The notes below the pieces were generated by a model. It was not told where the DNA came from. It searched no databases and worked only from the letters and a program-made list of their open reading frames with translations. A stretch of DNA of 64,000 bases. It comes from a candidate division KSB1 bacterium (GTDB lineage: Bacteria; Zhuqueibacterota; Zhuqueibacteria; Residuimicrobiales; Krinioviventaceae). Made by a program: the position numbers and the translations under genes. The DNA lies in NCBI GenBank assembly GCA_034505495.1, contig JAPDQV010000002.1, positions 1 through 64,000 on the forward strand. The letters run 5' to 3'. This document shows, piece by piece, positions 35,343 through 45,100 of the stretch; the first letter of the stretch is position 1, and the number at the start of each line of letters is the position of its first letter.

Positions 35343-36605
35343 ATGGCCATGACTTCACGCGATAGGGTTTTGCAAAGTTTATCGCACCGTCAGCCGGATA
35401 AAGTTCCGATCGACTTTGGTGCGACTGCGGTTACGGGAATTCATGCCAAAATCGTGGCGGAATTACGGGACTATTTTAATCTCGAAAAACGACTGGTCAA
35501 GGTTCATGAGCCTTATCAGATGCTCGGTTTAGTGGAGCCGGATCTGCAGGAAGCGCTCGGCGTCGATGTGGAAGGGGTTTTCGGCCGTGAGACGCTGTTC
35601 GGCTTTCCCAATGAGAATTGGAAAGAATGGCGTTTTCTCGATGATTTCACCGTCCTGGTCTCCGAGCATTTTCAAACCGACCTGCAGCCGGACGGCAGTT
35701 ACGTCATTTATCCCAAAGGCGATCGTTCGGCGCCGCCCAGCGGCCGCATGCCCAAGGGCGGCTATTTCTTTGACAGCATCATCCGCCAGGAGCCGATCGA
35801 CGATTCCCGTCTGAACGTGGAGGACAATCTTGAAGAGTTTAGTGAGATTTCCGAGGTCGATCTGGCTTACTTTGAACAGAAAGCAAAGCAGGCGCGCGCC
35901 ACCGGCAGAGCGGTCATTGCCTCGTTCGGCGGCACGGCGCTCGGCGACATTGCCCTGGTACCGGCGCCCTTTTTGACTCACCCGAAAGGCATCCGCGATG
36001 TGCAGGAATGGTACCTGTCCACGTTGATCCGTCAGGATTATGTTCGAAAGATTTTCGACCGGCAAACGCAGATTGCAGTGCGCAACTTGGAAAAGCTTTG
36101 GCAGCGTGTCGGCGATTTGGTGGACATTGTCTTTATCTGCGGCACCGATTTCGGCACGCAAAGCTCGACCTTTTGCTCGCCGGAGACGTTTCGCACTCTT
36201 TGGCTGCCCTATTACAAGCGCATGAACGACTGGATTCACAAAAACACGACCTGGAAGACTTTTAAGCATTCCTGCGGGGCGGTCGAACCCTTCATTCCTT
36301 TGTTCATCGAGGCGGGATTCGACATTCTCAATCCGGTACAGATTGCCGCCGCCGGCATGGATCCAAAGCATCTGAAAAGAGAGTACGGAGCCCAGATCAC
36401 GTTTTGGGGCGGAGGCGTCGACACCCAGACCACGCTCATGTTCAAATCGCCCGCGGAGGTTCGCGCCGAGGTGCTGCGCAACTGTGAAATCTTTTCCCGC
36501 GACGGCGGCTTTGTCTTCAATACCGTCCACAATATTCAAGGCAATGTACCGTTGGAAAACGTGGTCGCCATGCTTCAGGCTGTGCGCGAATTCAACGGCG
36601 ATTGA
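35343..36605 (+). CDS. UroD-like methyltransferase family protein
   Basis: 420 residues of the uroporphyrinogen-decarboxylase fold, of the MtaA/CmuA-like type rather than haem UroD. It begins TSRDRVLQSLSHRQPDKVPIDFG, a standard start for the family, and has KHSCGAVEPF with the HxC zinc pair, DILNPVQIAAAGMDP, FWGGGVDTQTTL and a C-terminal GGFVFNTVHNIQGNVP. The third cysteine ligand of MtaA is absent. The start at 35343 follows AGGGAG. It lies between the CobW GTPase and an MFS sugar porter, whose start overlaps its stop by one base (TGATG). Many such genes sit beside sugar-utilisation genes with unknown substrate. Confidence 0.85.
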   Translation: MAMTSRDRVLQSLSHRQPDKVPIDFGATAVTGIHAKIVAELRDYFNLEKRLVKVHEPYQMLGLVEPDLQEALGVDVEGVFGRETLFGFPNENWKEWRFLDDFTVLVSEHFQTDLQPDGSYVIYPKGDRSAPPSGRMPKGGYFFDSIIRQEPIDDSRLNVEDNLEEFSEISEVDLAYFEQKAKQARATGRAVIASFGGTALGDIALVPAPFLTHPKGIRDVQEWYLSTLIRQDYVRKIFDRQTQIAVRNLEKLWQRVGDLVDIVFICGTDFGTQSSTFCSPETFRTLWLPYYKRMNDWIHKNTTWKTFKHSCGAVEPFIPLFIEAGFDILNPVQIAAAGMDPKHLKREYGAQITFWGGGVDTQTTLMFKSPAEVRAEVLRNCEIFSRDGGFVFNTVHNIQGNVPLENVVAMLQAVREFNGD

Positions 36606-38035
36606 TGCCCCGACGCCCTAACCCGACTCGCGAGGGCTGCGTGAAAAGACGATTCGACTATCGAATGCCGTACATTTGGGCTTTGTCACTAACTGCGGCG
36701 CTCGGCGGCCTGCTCTTCGGCTACGACTGGGTAGTGATCGGCGGCGCCAAGCCATTTTACGAAGCCTTTTTTAACCTCACCACTTCCTTTGAAATCGGCT
36801 GGGCTATGAGCAGCGCGCTGGTCGGCTGCCTTGTCGGCGCCCTGCTTTCCGGCGGGCCGGCAGACCGTTTCGGCAGGAAAAGGCTGTTGATCCTGGCGGC
36901 GGCGTTGTTCACTATCTCTGCCGTAGGCACTGCCCTGGCGCGCCGCTTTTCCGGCTTTGTCTGGTACCGTCTGCTCGGCGGCGTCGGCATCGGCTTGGCG
37001 AGCAATCTGTCGCCGATGTATATTGCCGAAATCTCGCCTGCGGAGATGCGCGGCAAATTCGTCTCGATTAATCAGTTGACCATCGTCATCGGCATTCTGG
37101 CGGCGCAGACGGCCAACTGGCTGATCGCGCAGCCGGTCCCCGCAGGCGCTTCTGCCGAAGAGATTCTGCAGTCCTGGAATGGACAATACGGCTGGCGCTG
37201 GATGTTCGGCGCCGAAACGCTTCCGGCAGCCTGTTTTCTTTTGGCCATGTTCCTTGTGCCTGAAAGTCCCCGATGGCAGGTTAAGAACGGCCGTTATGAT
37301 TCGGCCTTGCGAACGCTGGCAAAAATCGGCGGCGATGATTTTGCTCAACAAAGCATGCGGGAAATTCAGGCCACATTGGCCGGCGAGAATCGGCGCGTGA
37401 ATTATCGTGAGCTGCTGCAACCGCCTCTTTTGCGCGTGCTGACGATCGGCGTGACTCTTGCCGTCTTTCAACAGTGGTGCGGCATCAATGTCATCTTTAA
37501 CTATGCCGAAGAGGTCTTTGCCGCCGCCGGTTACGGCGTCAGCGACATCCTGTTCAACATCGTCATCACCGGTACGATCAACCTGCTGTTCACCTTTATC
37601 GCCATCCGCACCGTTGACCGCTGGGGCAGAAAGCCGCTGCTGATCGTCGGCGCGGGCGGGTTGAGCATCCTCTATGTCCTCCTCGGCGCCGGTTATCGAC
37701 TGCACCTCACCGGCCCTTTGATGCTTCTGCTTGTCGTGGCTGCCATCGCCTGTTACGCCATGTCATTGGCGCCGGTAGTGTGGGTGGTAATTTCGGAAAT
37801 CTTTCCTAACCGCATTCGCGGAGCAGCCATGGCGGTCTCGGTTTCCGCATTGTGGATCGCCTGTTTTGTACTGACCTATACTTTCCCCTATCTCAACCGC
37901 GCTTTCGGCGCTTCCGGAACATTTTGGATCTATACCGCCGTCTGCGTCGGCGGTTTTTTCTTCATCCTGCATAAAGTTCCGGAGACCAAAGGGAAATCTT
38001 TGGAAGAGATCGAAACCGCGCTGATGCGCTCATGA
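36605..38035 (+). CDS. MFS sugar porter (XylE/GalP type)
   Basis: 476 residues, twelve hydrophobic helices, sugar-porter family of the major facilitator superfamily. Signatures are GGLLFGYDWVVIGG in helix 1, DRFGRKRLL after helix 2, RLLGGVGIGLAS, PMYIAEISPAEMRGK, VPESPRW, QQWCGINVIFNYAEEVF, DRWGRKPLL and PETKGKSLEEIE at the C-terminus. The start ATG overlaps the preceding stop (TGATG); an internal GTG at 36641 is an alternative. It imports a hexose or pentose, probably the product of the GH2 enzyme that follows 12 bases later. Confidence 0.92.
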   Translation: MPRRPNPTREGCVKRRFDYRMPYIWALSLTAALGGLLFGYDWVVIGGAKPFYEAFFNLTTSFEIGWAMSSALVGCLVGALLSGGPADRFGRKRLLILAAALFTISAVGTALARRFSGFVWYRLLGGVGIGLASNLSPMYIAEISPAEMRGKFVSINQLTIVIGILAAQTANWLIAQPVPAGASAEEILQSWNGQYGWRWMFGAETLPAACFLLAMFLVPESPRWQVKNGRYDSALRTLAKIGGDDFAQQSMREIQATLAGENRRVNYRELLQPPLLRVLTIGVTLAVFQQWCGINVIFNYAEEVFAAAGYGVSDILFNIVITGTINLLFTFIAIRTVDRWGRKPLLIVGAGGLSILYVLLGAGYRLHLTGPLMLLLVVAAIACYAMSLAPVVWVVISEIFPNRIRGAAMAVSVSALWIACFVLTYTFPYLNRAFGASGTFWIYTAVCVGGFFFILHKVPETKGKSLEEIETALMRS

Positions 38036-38047
38036 ACAGGAGGCTTT

Positions 38048-40048
38048 ATGAGTCTGCTGCTTGCTTTGCTGCTGATGCTTGCTGCGCAACCGGCGGCCCA
38101 AGAGGTGGTTTCTTTGAGCGGCGAATGGCGTTTCCAGACCGACCCATTGGACGTTGGGGTGCAAAACCGTTGGTTCGCAGGCGACTTTTCGGATTGGGAC
38201 TGGCGGCCGGTCCGCGTTCCTCATACTTGGCAGGTCGATGCCGGATTTGAGGACTATCGCGGAGCAGCCTGGTATCGGCGAACGGTGCATCTCCATGCGC
38301 CGGAGGACGCCTGTCTGCGCCTCGAATTCGACGCCGTTTACCGTGACGCCGATGTATGGGTGAACGGCCGAAAGATCGGCAGTCATTACAATTCGGGATG
38401 GACGCCTTTTGCGCTTGACGTGCCGCGCAGCGATGCCGGCATCTATCTCATTGCCGTGCGCGTCGACAATCGTTTTTCCGAAACGGCGCTGCCGTACAAG
38501 GACTCTTTTGACTGGGCCAACGACGGCGGCATTATTCGCGGCGTTCGATTGCGGGCTCTGCCGCCGCAGCATCTATTCGAACTGCGCGTCGATGCCCGCC
38601 CGCTTGAAAAATCTGCCGAATTGACTGCCGCTGTACGCGTCACTCGTCCTGAGGGATTGATGGTGCGGGCGTTTGTCTATGATCCTTCGGGAAATCTCGT
38701 CTGTTCTTTTGATCAGCCTGCAGAGGCGATTGTTCGGTTCGGGGGCCGTATTGACCGTCCGCAGCTTTGGCATTTTGATTTTCCCAATCTGTATACTTTT
38801 GCGGCGGAGCTGTACGACGGCAACCAGCTGCTGCATCGCTTGTCCACCCGCTTTGGTATTCGGCAGGTAGAGGTGCGCGACGGCTTTTTTTGGTTGAACG
38901 GCGAGCCGATGCGGCTGATGGGCGTCGAGTGGATGCCCGGCAGCGATCCCCGATTCGGCATGGCCGAGCCGATCGACTATGTCTGCAGTGTACTGGAGGA
39001 TATGAAACGGCTCAACGCCGTCATCACCCGTTTTCATTGGCAACAGGACGATGCGGTGTTCGAATGTGCGGATCGCTGTGGTCTGCTGATCCAAGAAGAG
39101 ATTCCGACTTGGGGTGCGGCCACGCGACTGGAAACCTTGGCGGCCGTGCAAGAACAGCAGACCCAAGAGATGATTCTTGCTCATTACAATCATCCGTCGA
39201 TTTACGCCTGGGGTCTTTGCAATGAAATCCGCGGTCTCGAGGACGCGGGACATGTTTTTATACAGAACGGTATTCGCATAGCGCGCCGCCTGGATCCTTA
39301 TCGTCTGCTTACCTACGCTTCCAACACCGTGCACCATGCTCCGGCGCAGGATGCTGCAAAGCTGGTCGATTTTGTGGAATGGAATGATTACTATGAATCC
39401 TGGTACGGCGGCGGGCTGGAGGATGTCGATCGCAAGCTTTTGCAAATGGCCAAAGAGCTTCCGAACCATTCCGTCGTCATTTCCGAATACGGTCTCTGCG
39501 AATGCTCGCCGGATAATCCGGTCGGAGATTCACGGCGCATCGAAATCCTTCGCTCGCATACGGAAATCTATCGGCGGCACAAGAACGTTGCGGGTGCTAT
39601 TTTTTTCGACTATAATGACTATCGAACCCACATCGGCGACAAGGGCCGCGGCGCGTATCAGCAGCGCGTTCACGGCGTCGTCGATCTCCTCAACCGGCGC
39701 AAGCCGTCATGGGAGGTCCTGCGGGACGAAATGTCGCCGATCAGGACAATCACCCTGTCGCCTTTGCAGCGGGGAGAAAAGCTGACGCGCGTAGCCGTTA
39801 CGGTTCAAACGCGCAGTTTGGAGAACGATTTTCCGGCTTATACGCTGCGTTCCTACCGGCTGGTGTGGACGGCCGCCAATGCTCTGGATCAGCCGATCGA
39901 AGGGGGAGTGGTCATGTTGCCGGATATCCGGCCGGGAACGATGCGGAAGGTGGAGTTGGCTTGGCCGTCGTTCGAGATCCGAAAATTGAGAGTTGAAATC
40001 TACCGCCCGACCGGTTATTGGGTCGCGCAAAAAGAAGTGCACTATTGA
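38048..40048 (+). CDS. Secreted GH2 glycoside hydrolase (beta-galactosidase/beta-glucuronidase type)
   Basis: 666 residues with a signal peptide ending AAQPAAQ. GH2 domains in order: sugar-binding jelly roll (LSGEWRFQTD, VPHTWQVD, AAWYRRTV, VWVNGRKIG), Ig-like sandwich (about 180-270), and TIM barrel (FFWLNGEPMRLMGVEW) with acid/base Glu393 in WGLCNEIRG and nucleophile Glu480 in VISEYG. The extra C-terminal 100 residues form a beta-rich domain. AGGAGG precedes the ATG. Two related MFS sugar porters flank it, so cleavage of an oligosaccharide followed by monosaccharide uptake is likely; the glycosidic specificity is not certain. Confidence 0.9.
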   Translation: MSLLLALLLMLAAQPAAQEVVSLSGEWRFQTDPLDVGVQNRWFAGDFSDWDWRPVRVPHTWQVDAGFEDYRGAAWYRRTVHLHAPEDACLRLEFDAVYRDADVWVNGRKIGSHYNSGWTPFALDVPRSDAGIYLIAVRVDNRFSETALPYKDSFDWANDGGIIRGVRLRALPPQHLFELRVDARPLEKSAELTAAVRVTRPEGLMVRAFVYDPSGNLVCSFDQPAEAIVRFGGRIDRPQLWHFDFPNLYTFAAELYDGNQLLHRLSTRFGIRQVEVRDGFFWLNGEPMRLMGVEWMPGSDPRFGMAEPIDYVCSVLEDMKRLNAVITRFHWQQDDAVFECADRCGLLIQEEIPTWGAATRLETLAAVQEQQTQEMILAHYNHPSIYAWGLCNEIRGLEDAGHVFIQNGIRIARRLDPYRLLTYASNTVHHAPAQDAAKLVDFVEWNDYYESWYGGGLEDVDRKLLQMAKELPNHSVVISEYGLCECSPDNPVGDSRRIEILRSHTEIYRRHKNVAGAIFFDYNDYRTHIGDKGRGAYQQRVHGVVDLLNRRKPSWEVLRDEMSPIRTITLSPLQRGEKLTRVAVTVQTRSLENDFPAYTLRSYRLVWTAANALDQPIEGGVVMLPDIRPGTMRKVELAWPSFEIRKLRVEIYRPTGYWVAQKEVHY

Positions 40049-40099
40049 ATCGGCTGCCGTAATACAAAAGCAGTACGGCGGCAGAAGAGGGAGAGTTAT

Positions 40100-41515
40100 T
40101 TGGACGCAAATAAAAAAGCCGTTTACTTTGCCTCGTTTGTTGCGGCGCTCGGCGGCCTGCTGTTCGGCTACGACACGGCGGTCATCTCGGGCGGCGTCGG
40201 GTTTCTCAAAGAGTTTTTCGGCCTCAATCCGGCGCAGGAAGGATGGGCGGTTTCCAGCGCGCTGGTCGGCTGCATTATCGGTGTGGCAGCTTCCGGTTTT
40301 CTTAACGATGCCGTCGGGCGCAAAAAGGTGCTGCTGATCTCGGCGGCCCTCTTTACGATCTCTGCCGTGGGTTCGGCATTGCCGCGCACTTTTGCCGAAT
40401 TTGCGATCTATCGGATGATTGGCGGACTCGGCGTCGGGGCGGCGTCCATGACTTCGCCGCTGTTCATCGCCGAAATTGCGCCGCCCGCCATGCGCGGCCG
40501 GCTCGTTTCCTGGAACCAGTTGGCCATTGTCTCCGGCATGCTGGTCGTTTATTTTGTCAACTATCTCATAGCGGATCCGCTGCATCCTGAATGGAATGTG
40601 ACCACGGGCTGGCGCTGGATGTTCGGTTCAGAAACCCTGCCGGCGGTGCTTTTCTTTCTGCTGCTCTTTTTTGTGCCGGAAAGTCCGCGGTTTCTTATCA
40701 AGCAAGGGCGTCGCAAAGAAGGCGAGGCGGTCTTGGCGCGGATTGGCGGCGAGGCCGAAGCGGAACGGATGGCTTCCGAGATCGAAGCGGCGGTTGCCGA
40801 AGAAAGCAACTCGCCGACCGAATTGCTGAAACCGGGACTGCGGCGCATTTTGTGGATCGGCATAGCATTGGCGGTTCTGCAGCAGATCACCGGCATCAAC
40901 GTCATCATCTACTATGCACCGGAGATTTTCAAAAAGCTGGGCAGCAGCACCGATGCCGCGCTGTTGCAGACGGTCATCATCGGCGCCTGTAATCTCGCTT
41001 TTACGCTTGTCGCCATCCACACCGTCGACCACTACGGCCGCAAGCCGCTCATGCTCATCGGTGCGGCAGGCATGGGACTTTCGCTGCTCGCCTTTGGAAT
41101 GACGGCTTTTTTGCAGATCAGCGGCGCCGGTCTGCTGATTTTTGTGCTCACCTATATTGCCTCGTTTGCACTTTCCGTGGGACCCGTTACTTGGGTCATC
41201 TTGTCGGAAATTTTCCCAACCCGCATGCGGGGACGCATGATGGCTATCAGTACTGTCATGTTGTGGGGCGCGAACTATTTGGTCTCGCAAACGTTCCCTA
41301 TGCTGGATGCCGACGAGTTTCTCGTGCGCACCTTTCATCATGCGTTTTCTTTTTGGCTTTATGCGTGGTTTTGCGTCGTGCTTTTTGCAGTCGTTAAGGC
41401 TTGGGTGCCGGAAACCAAAGGCAAGTCGCTCGAAGAGATCGAACGATTTTGGGGACGGCGAGGAAAGCCGTCGGATAAAAGAGCCTTGTTTCGTTTGGAG
41501 TGCGGGCAATTATAA
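40100..41515 (+). CDS. MFS sugar porter, paralogue of the 36.6-kb porter
   Basis: 471 residues, twelve helices, sugar-porter family. It has GGLLFGYDTAVISGG (the classical helix-1 motif), DAVGRKKVLL, RMIGGLGVGAAS, PLFIAEIAPPAMRGR, VPESPRFL, QQITGINVIIYYAPEIF, DHYGRKPLM and PETKGKSLEEIE. It is nearer to canonical XylE/GalP than its paralogue (QQITGIN against QQWCGIN). The start is TTG at 40100 with GGGAGAG eight bases upstream; no ATG precedes helix 1. It is separated from the GH2 gene by 51 bases. Confidence 0.92.
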   Translation: MDANKKAVYFASFVAALGGLLFGYDTAVISGGVGFLKEFFGLNPAQEGWAVSSALVGCIIGVAASGFLNDAVGRKKVLLISAALFTISAVGSALPRTFAEFAIYRMIGGLGVGAASMTSPLFIAEIAPPAMRGRLVSWNQLAIVSGMLVVYFVNYLIADPLHPEWNVTTGWRWMFGSETLPAVLFFLLLFFVPESPRFLIKQGRRKEGEAVLARIGGEAEAERMASEIEAAVAEESNSPTELLKPGLRRILWIGIALAVLQQITGINVIIYYAPEIFKKLGSSTDAALLQTVIIGACNLAFTLVAIHTVDHYGRKPLMLIGAAGMGLSLLAFGMTAFLQISGAGLLIFVLTYIASFALSVGPVTWVILSEIFPTRMRGRMMAISTVMLWGANYLVSQTFPMLDADEFLVRTFHHAFSFWLYAWFCVVLFAVVKAWVPETKGKSLEEIERFWGRRGKPSDKRALFRLECGQL

Positions 41516-41586
41516 TAAACTTACCGGGGAAGAGTAATTTGCATTCAATTTGCGGTTGGAAAATAGATCGTTGATGAGGAGGAGAT

Positions 41587-42138
41587 ATGAAAGTCGTATA
41601 TCGGCTTTTAATTGCGGCGGTTTTGCTGTCGGCCTGCAGCAAGAAAAACCCCGTTGAACCGCAGCAGGATTATCACCGTTGGTTTCCTCTGCAGGTTAAT
41701 TACAAATGGTACTATTACCACCCGGAATCGCCGAACGCCAAAATCACCTATCGGGTATGGGAGACGCGTGAACTGGATGGCAAAACCTATTATGCTTACG
41801 GCAATAAAGCCGAGACCAGCGAACTCTTCCGCCAAGACCAGATCGGCAATGTCTACAAGAAACGGCCAAACGGAGAGATCCTGTGGTTCGACTTTCGCGT
41901 TCCCGACGGCGGAACTTATGAAGTAAAGCTTTCCGACAACTTTATCTATACCGTCACCGTCGCCAAGAACCAGACCGTCAGCTATGACGGGCACAGTTAT
42001 GCGGACTGTGTTGTCTTTTCTTTCGATGCAGCCAAGCTGACTACCGAAGAGGTGACGTACGTCCTGGCACCGGACATCGGCATTGTCAAGATGCAGACTG
42101 CCTGGATGACGCTCTATCTCGATTCTTTCGATTTTTAA
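41587..42138 (+). CDS. Predicted lipoprotein of unknown function
   Basis: 183 residues. The leader ends in the lipobox LLSAC (Cys17), followed by a short linker and a beta-rich domain with many aromatic residues (YHRWFPLQVNYKWYYYHPE). AGGAGG lies six bases before the ATG. No known domain is recognised. It may be a small surface or periplasmic protein linked to the adjacent sugar-use genes. It converges with the giant surface protein gene, the two stops being five bases apart. Confidence 0.78.
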   Translation: MKVVYRLLIAAVLLSACSKKNPVEPQQDYHRWFPLQVNYKWYYYHPESPNAKITYRVWETRELDGKTYYAYGNKAETSELFRQDQIGNVYKKRPNGEILWFDFRVPDGGTYEVKLSDNFIYTVTVAKNQTVSYDGHSYADCVVFSFDAAKLTTEEVTYVLAPDIGIVKMQTAWMTLYLDSFDF

Positions 42139-42143
42139 TAGGG

Positions 42144-45100
42144 TTAGCGGATCAGAGTCAATTTCTGTACGCCGCAATAGTCATCAGTCTGCATTCGACA
42201 GAGGTAAACGCCGCTGCCGACCGGTACGCCGTGCTCGTCTCGGCCGTCCCACTCAACCTGATGTTCACCCATTGACAAGCGGCCGTCGATCAGCGTTTTA
42301 ATACAACGGCCGCGCAAGTCGGTCACCTCAATGCGCACCCATGATGAAACAGCGAGCGTAAAACGGACTCGAGTTGAGGGGTTGAAGGGATTGGGGTAAC
42401 CGGCCGACAGTTCGGTCCGTCGCGGTAATTTTTCTGCGGGTGTATTGACCAGGCTGCTGTTTTTATGCAATCGTATCTGCCAAGAGAGAATTTGCAGCTT
42501 TCTGCCTCGCTGCAAATAGGCTGCAACATGCGCCTCGCCGTCAGGATGTTCCTCCTCGGTGAAAACGGTCGTCAAAGACGGACCGACTCCAACAGGGATC
42601 TCCTCCTTCATCCAAACAATTAGCACCGACGAATCTGCAGGTTCGACCAGCAGATTCACCGGCTGGTCGTAAAACGCCTCGATCTGCGCCTTCGGGAGGC
42701 GTTGTAATAGGAGAAAATATAGCGGTTCCGCGCTGACCTGCAGGAGCAGCTGAAGCGTGTCGGCAGCGCCGTAGGTATCTATTGCGGCAAGCTCAAGCAG
42801 ATGATTACCGATGAGAGTGCTGTCTGGGGAAAGAGTGAAAATCGCCCGTTTTCCAAACTGCTGAAAATTGCCAAAGTTCGGATTTAGATATTGCAGAGTG
42901 ACCTCGTCTCCGTCGATGTCCTGCGCGCTGAAAAAGATCTTTGTCTCTTCCCCGACCAACACGTTGATGCTGTCCGGCATAGGATCGGGAGCGGTAAATT
43001 GCGGCTCATGGTTGGCGACAAAGGCGGTGAACCGCGCCACACCGACAGCGCTTGAGCCGCGGATCTCACAGGTTTGCATTCCTGCAGCGCCGAGCCTCCA
43101 CTTTGTTGCAAAAATGCCGGTCGGAGCTGTAAAATAGGGCGGCGGATCGATCAGCTCACCTCCTCCGCTGATCGTGCAGGACAATGCCGCTCCGGCTGCG
43201 GGTGCGCCGAAACCGTCCCTGACGCGCACAATGATCTCCATTTCTGCGTGCGGCGGCAGGGTGAGGCTGTCCGGCGAGAGCTTTTCGAATGAAAGGAGTG
43301 CCTGCCGTTGTACCAGCACTTTGAACTGTACGCTTCCCCAAGCTGAACCTGCCCTAATGATCCGAAGCCCGATTTCGCTGCCGGCAAAATAGGCGGCGGC
43401 CGCCGTGCCGTCGGCGCGCGTTTGAACCGAGGCCGGCGTCACACGGCCGTTTTCTGCGCTTTCACCGCCGACGATGCCGAAATCGATGCGTACCTCAGGC
43501 ATGGGATGGCGAAGCGAGTCGAGGACCTGCACCACCAGCGAGTCAGGTGCCGCCTCATTCGGCGCCGTTGTTTGCCGATCGCCGCTCACCATCACCAAGC
43601 GGACGGCGCCGAAAGGCAAGGCTGTTGCTGTAAACTGGACGAAAGGCAGGTTCTCCGCAACCGCTTGCGATTTTTGGGTGCCGAGAATCGGACCCAGTTG
43701 CCAATGTACTTCGGCCAGACCAAGATCGTTCGTCCGTACCGGCTGAGGCTCCGGAATAGCGCCGCCCCCGTCTACAATCCTAAAAAAGACCGGATAGTCG
43801 GCGATCGGATGCTGCCAGGCATCGGTAATCAGCACGGCGATCGGTTGCGGCAAGAATTCGCCCGCATACTGCATTTGCCCATCGCCAAAGCCGACCATCT
43901 GGGCCGGTGGACCGGCAATGCAGAGCACCGTTCGCGTCAAAAACGGTTTGTTGTCGACAAAAAGTTGGAAAATGACTTGGCCAATCTGTGAGGCTGTAAA
44001 GTGAGCCCATGCTGCACCGGTCGAGTCGGTTGAAGAAGGCTGGACGAGCTGCACAGGCACGCCGAGCGCTTGGACCTGCACTTGGTAGCCGGATACCGGA
44101 TTGTCGAAAGCGTCGCGCAAAAGAATTTGCAGCCTGCCCTGGGTTTGCCCGTCGGCGATGTGACTGGAAGGCGTTTCAAAAACGCTGTGATCCGGCGAAG
44201 GAGCCCCTGCCGTCCCTCTCAGCTTGAACACCACCGGACTGCCTTCGAGGTTTCCTTCTTCATTGCGGGCAACGGCGCGAACGGTGACATCCGGCTTGCG
44301 GCCGAGCCTTAGGACGGCTTGCGCCACACCGTCGGCGTTGGTCGTTACGTTCAATTGAGACTGACCGGCAAAGAGGGCATCCCCTTGTGTCACGGAAAAA
44401 GCAACGGGATGGCTTTCGATGGCATTTCCAAATGTATCCGAAACTCGGACGGCCAGCGGCTCCGGCAGAGGTTGCGTCAGGATGCCGACCTGACCGTCGC
44501 CGGAAACGTATTCCAATCTGGCGGCCGGGCCAGGCAGCGCATCGGCGGTCACGGTCAGCACTCTATTCGGAATTGCAGGCGACGTGACCTGGAGCACTTG
44601 GCTCGCCCTTCCGGCTTGCGTGCCCAGCTTCCATTGGACTTCGGCGCATCCGTTTGCACGCGTGGCGACCTGCACCGAGGATTGTCGATTGACCAGCCCG
44701 CCTCCGGCAGCAACGGCAAACTGAACAAGGATGTTTCGCAAAGGACGATCGACTGAATCGGTAATCTGCACGACAACGGAATCGTTCAAAGGTTGATCGA
44801 CGCGGCCCGCCGGCCGTTGCGACCCCAGCAAAACCAGTTTCTCCGGCGGTCCAAAGCTGCCGGCCTGAAAAATCTGCCGTAGAGTGGGCTGATCTTTCAC
44901 ATAGACTGCGCACTGTTGTTGAGTCGAGGGTCTGTTGCCGAGCGTCCATTCGGCCTCAGCATAGCCGTCGGCTGAGGTCAATCGTTCCGCGCGTGGTAGT
45001 CCTGCAATCGAACCGCAACCGGCGGCAGGTTCAAAGATGACCGCCACCCCGGGAATACCGATGCCGGCGGAATTCAGAGCCCGAACTCTGAGCTTTTGCG

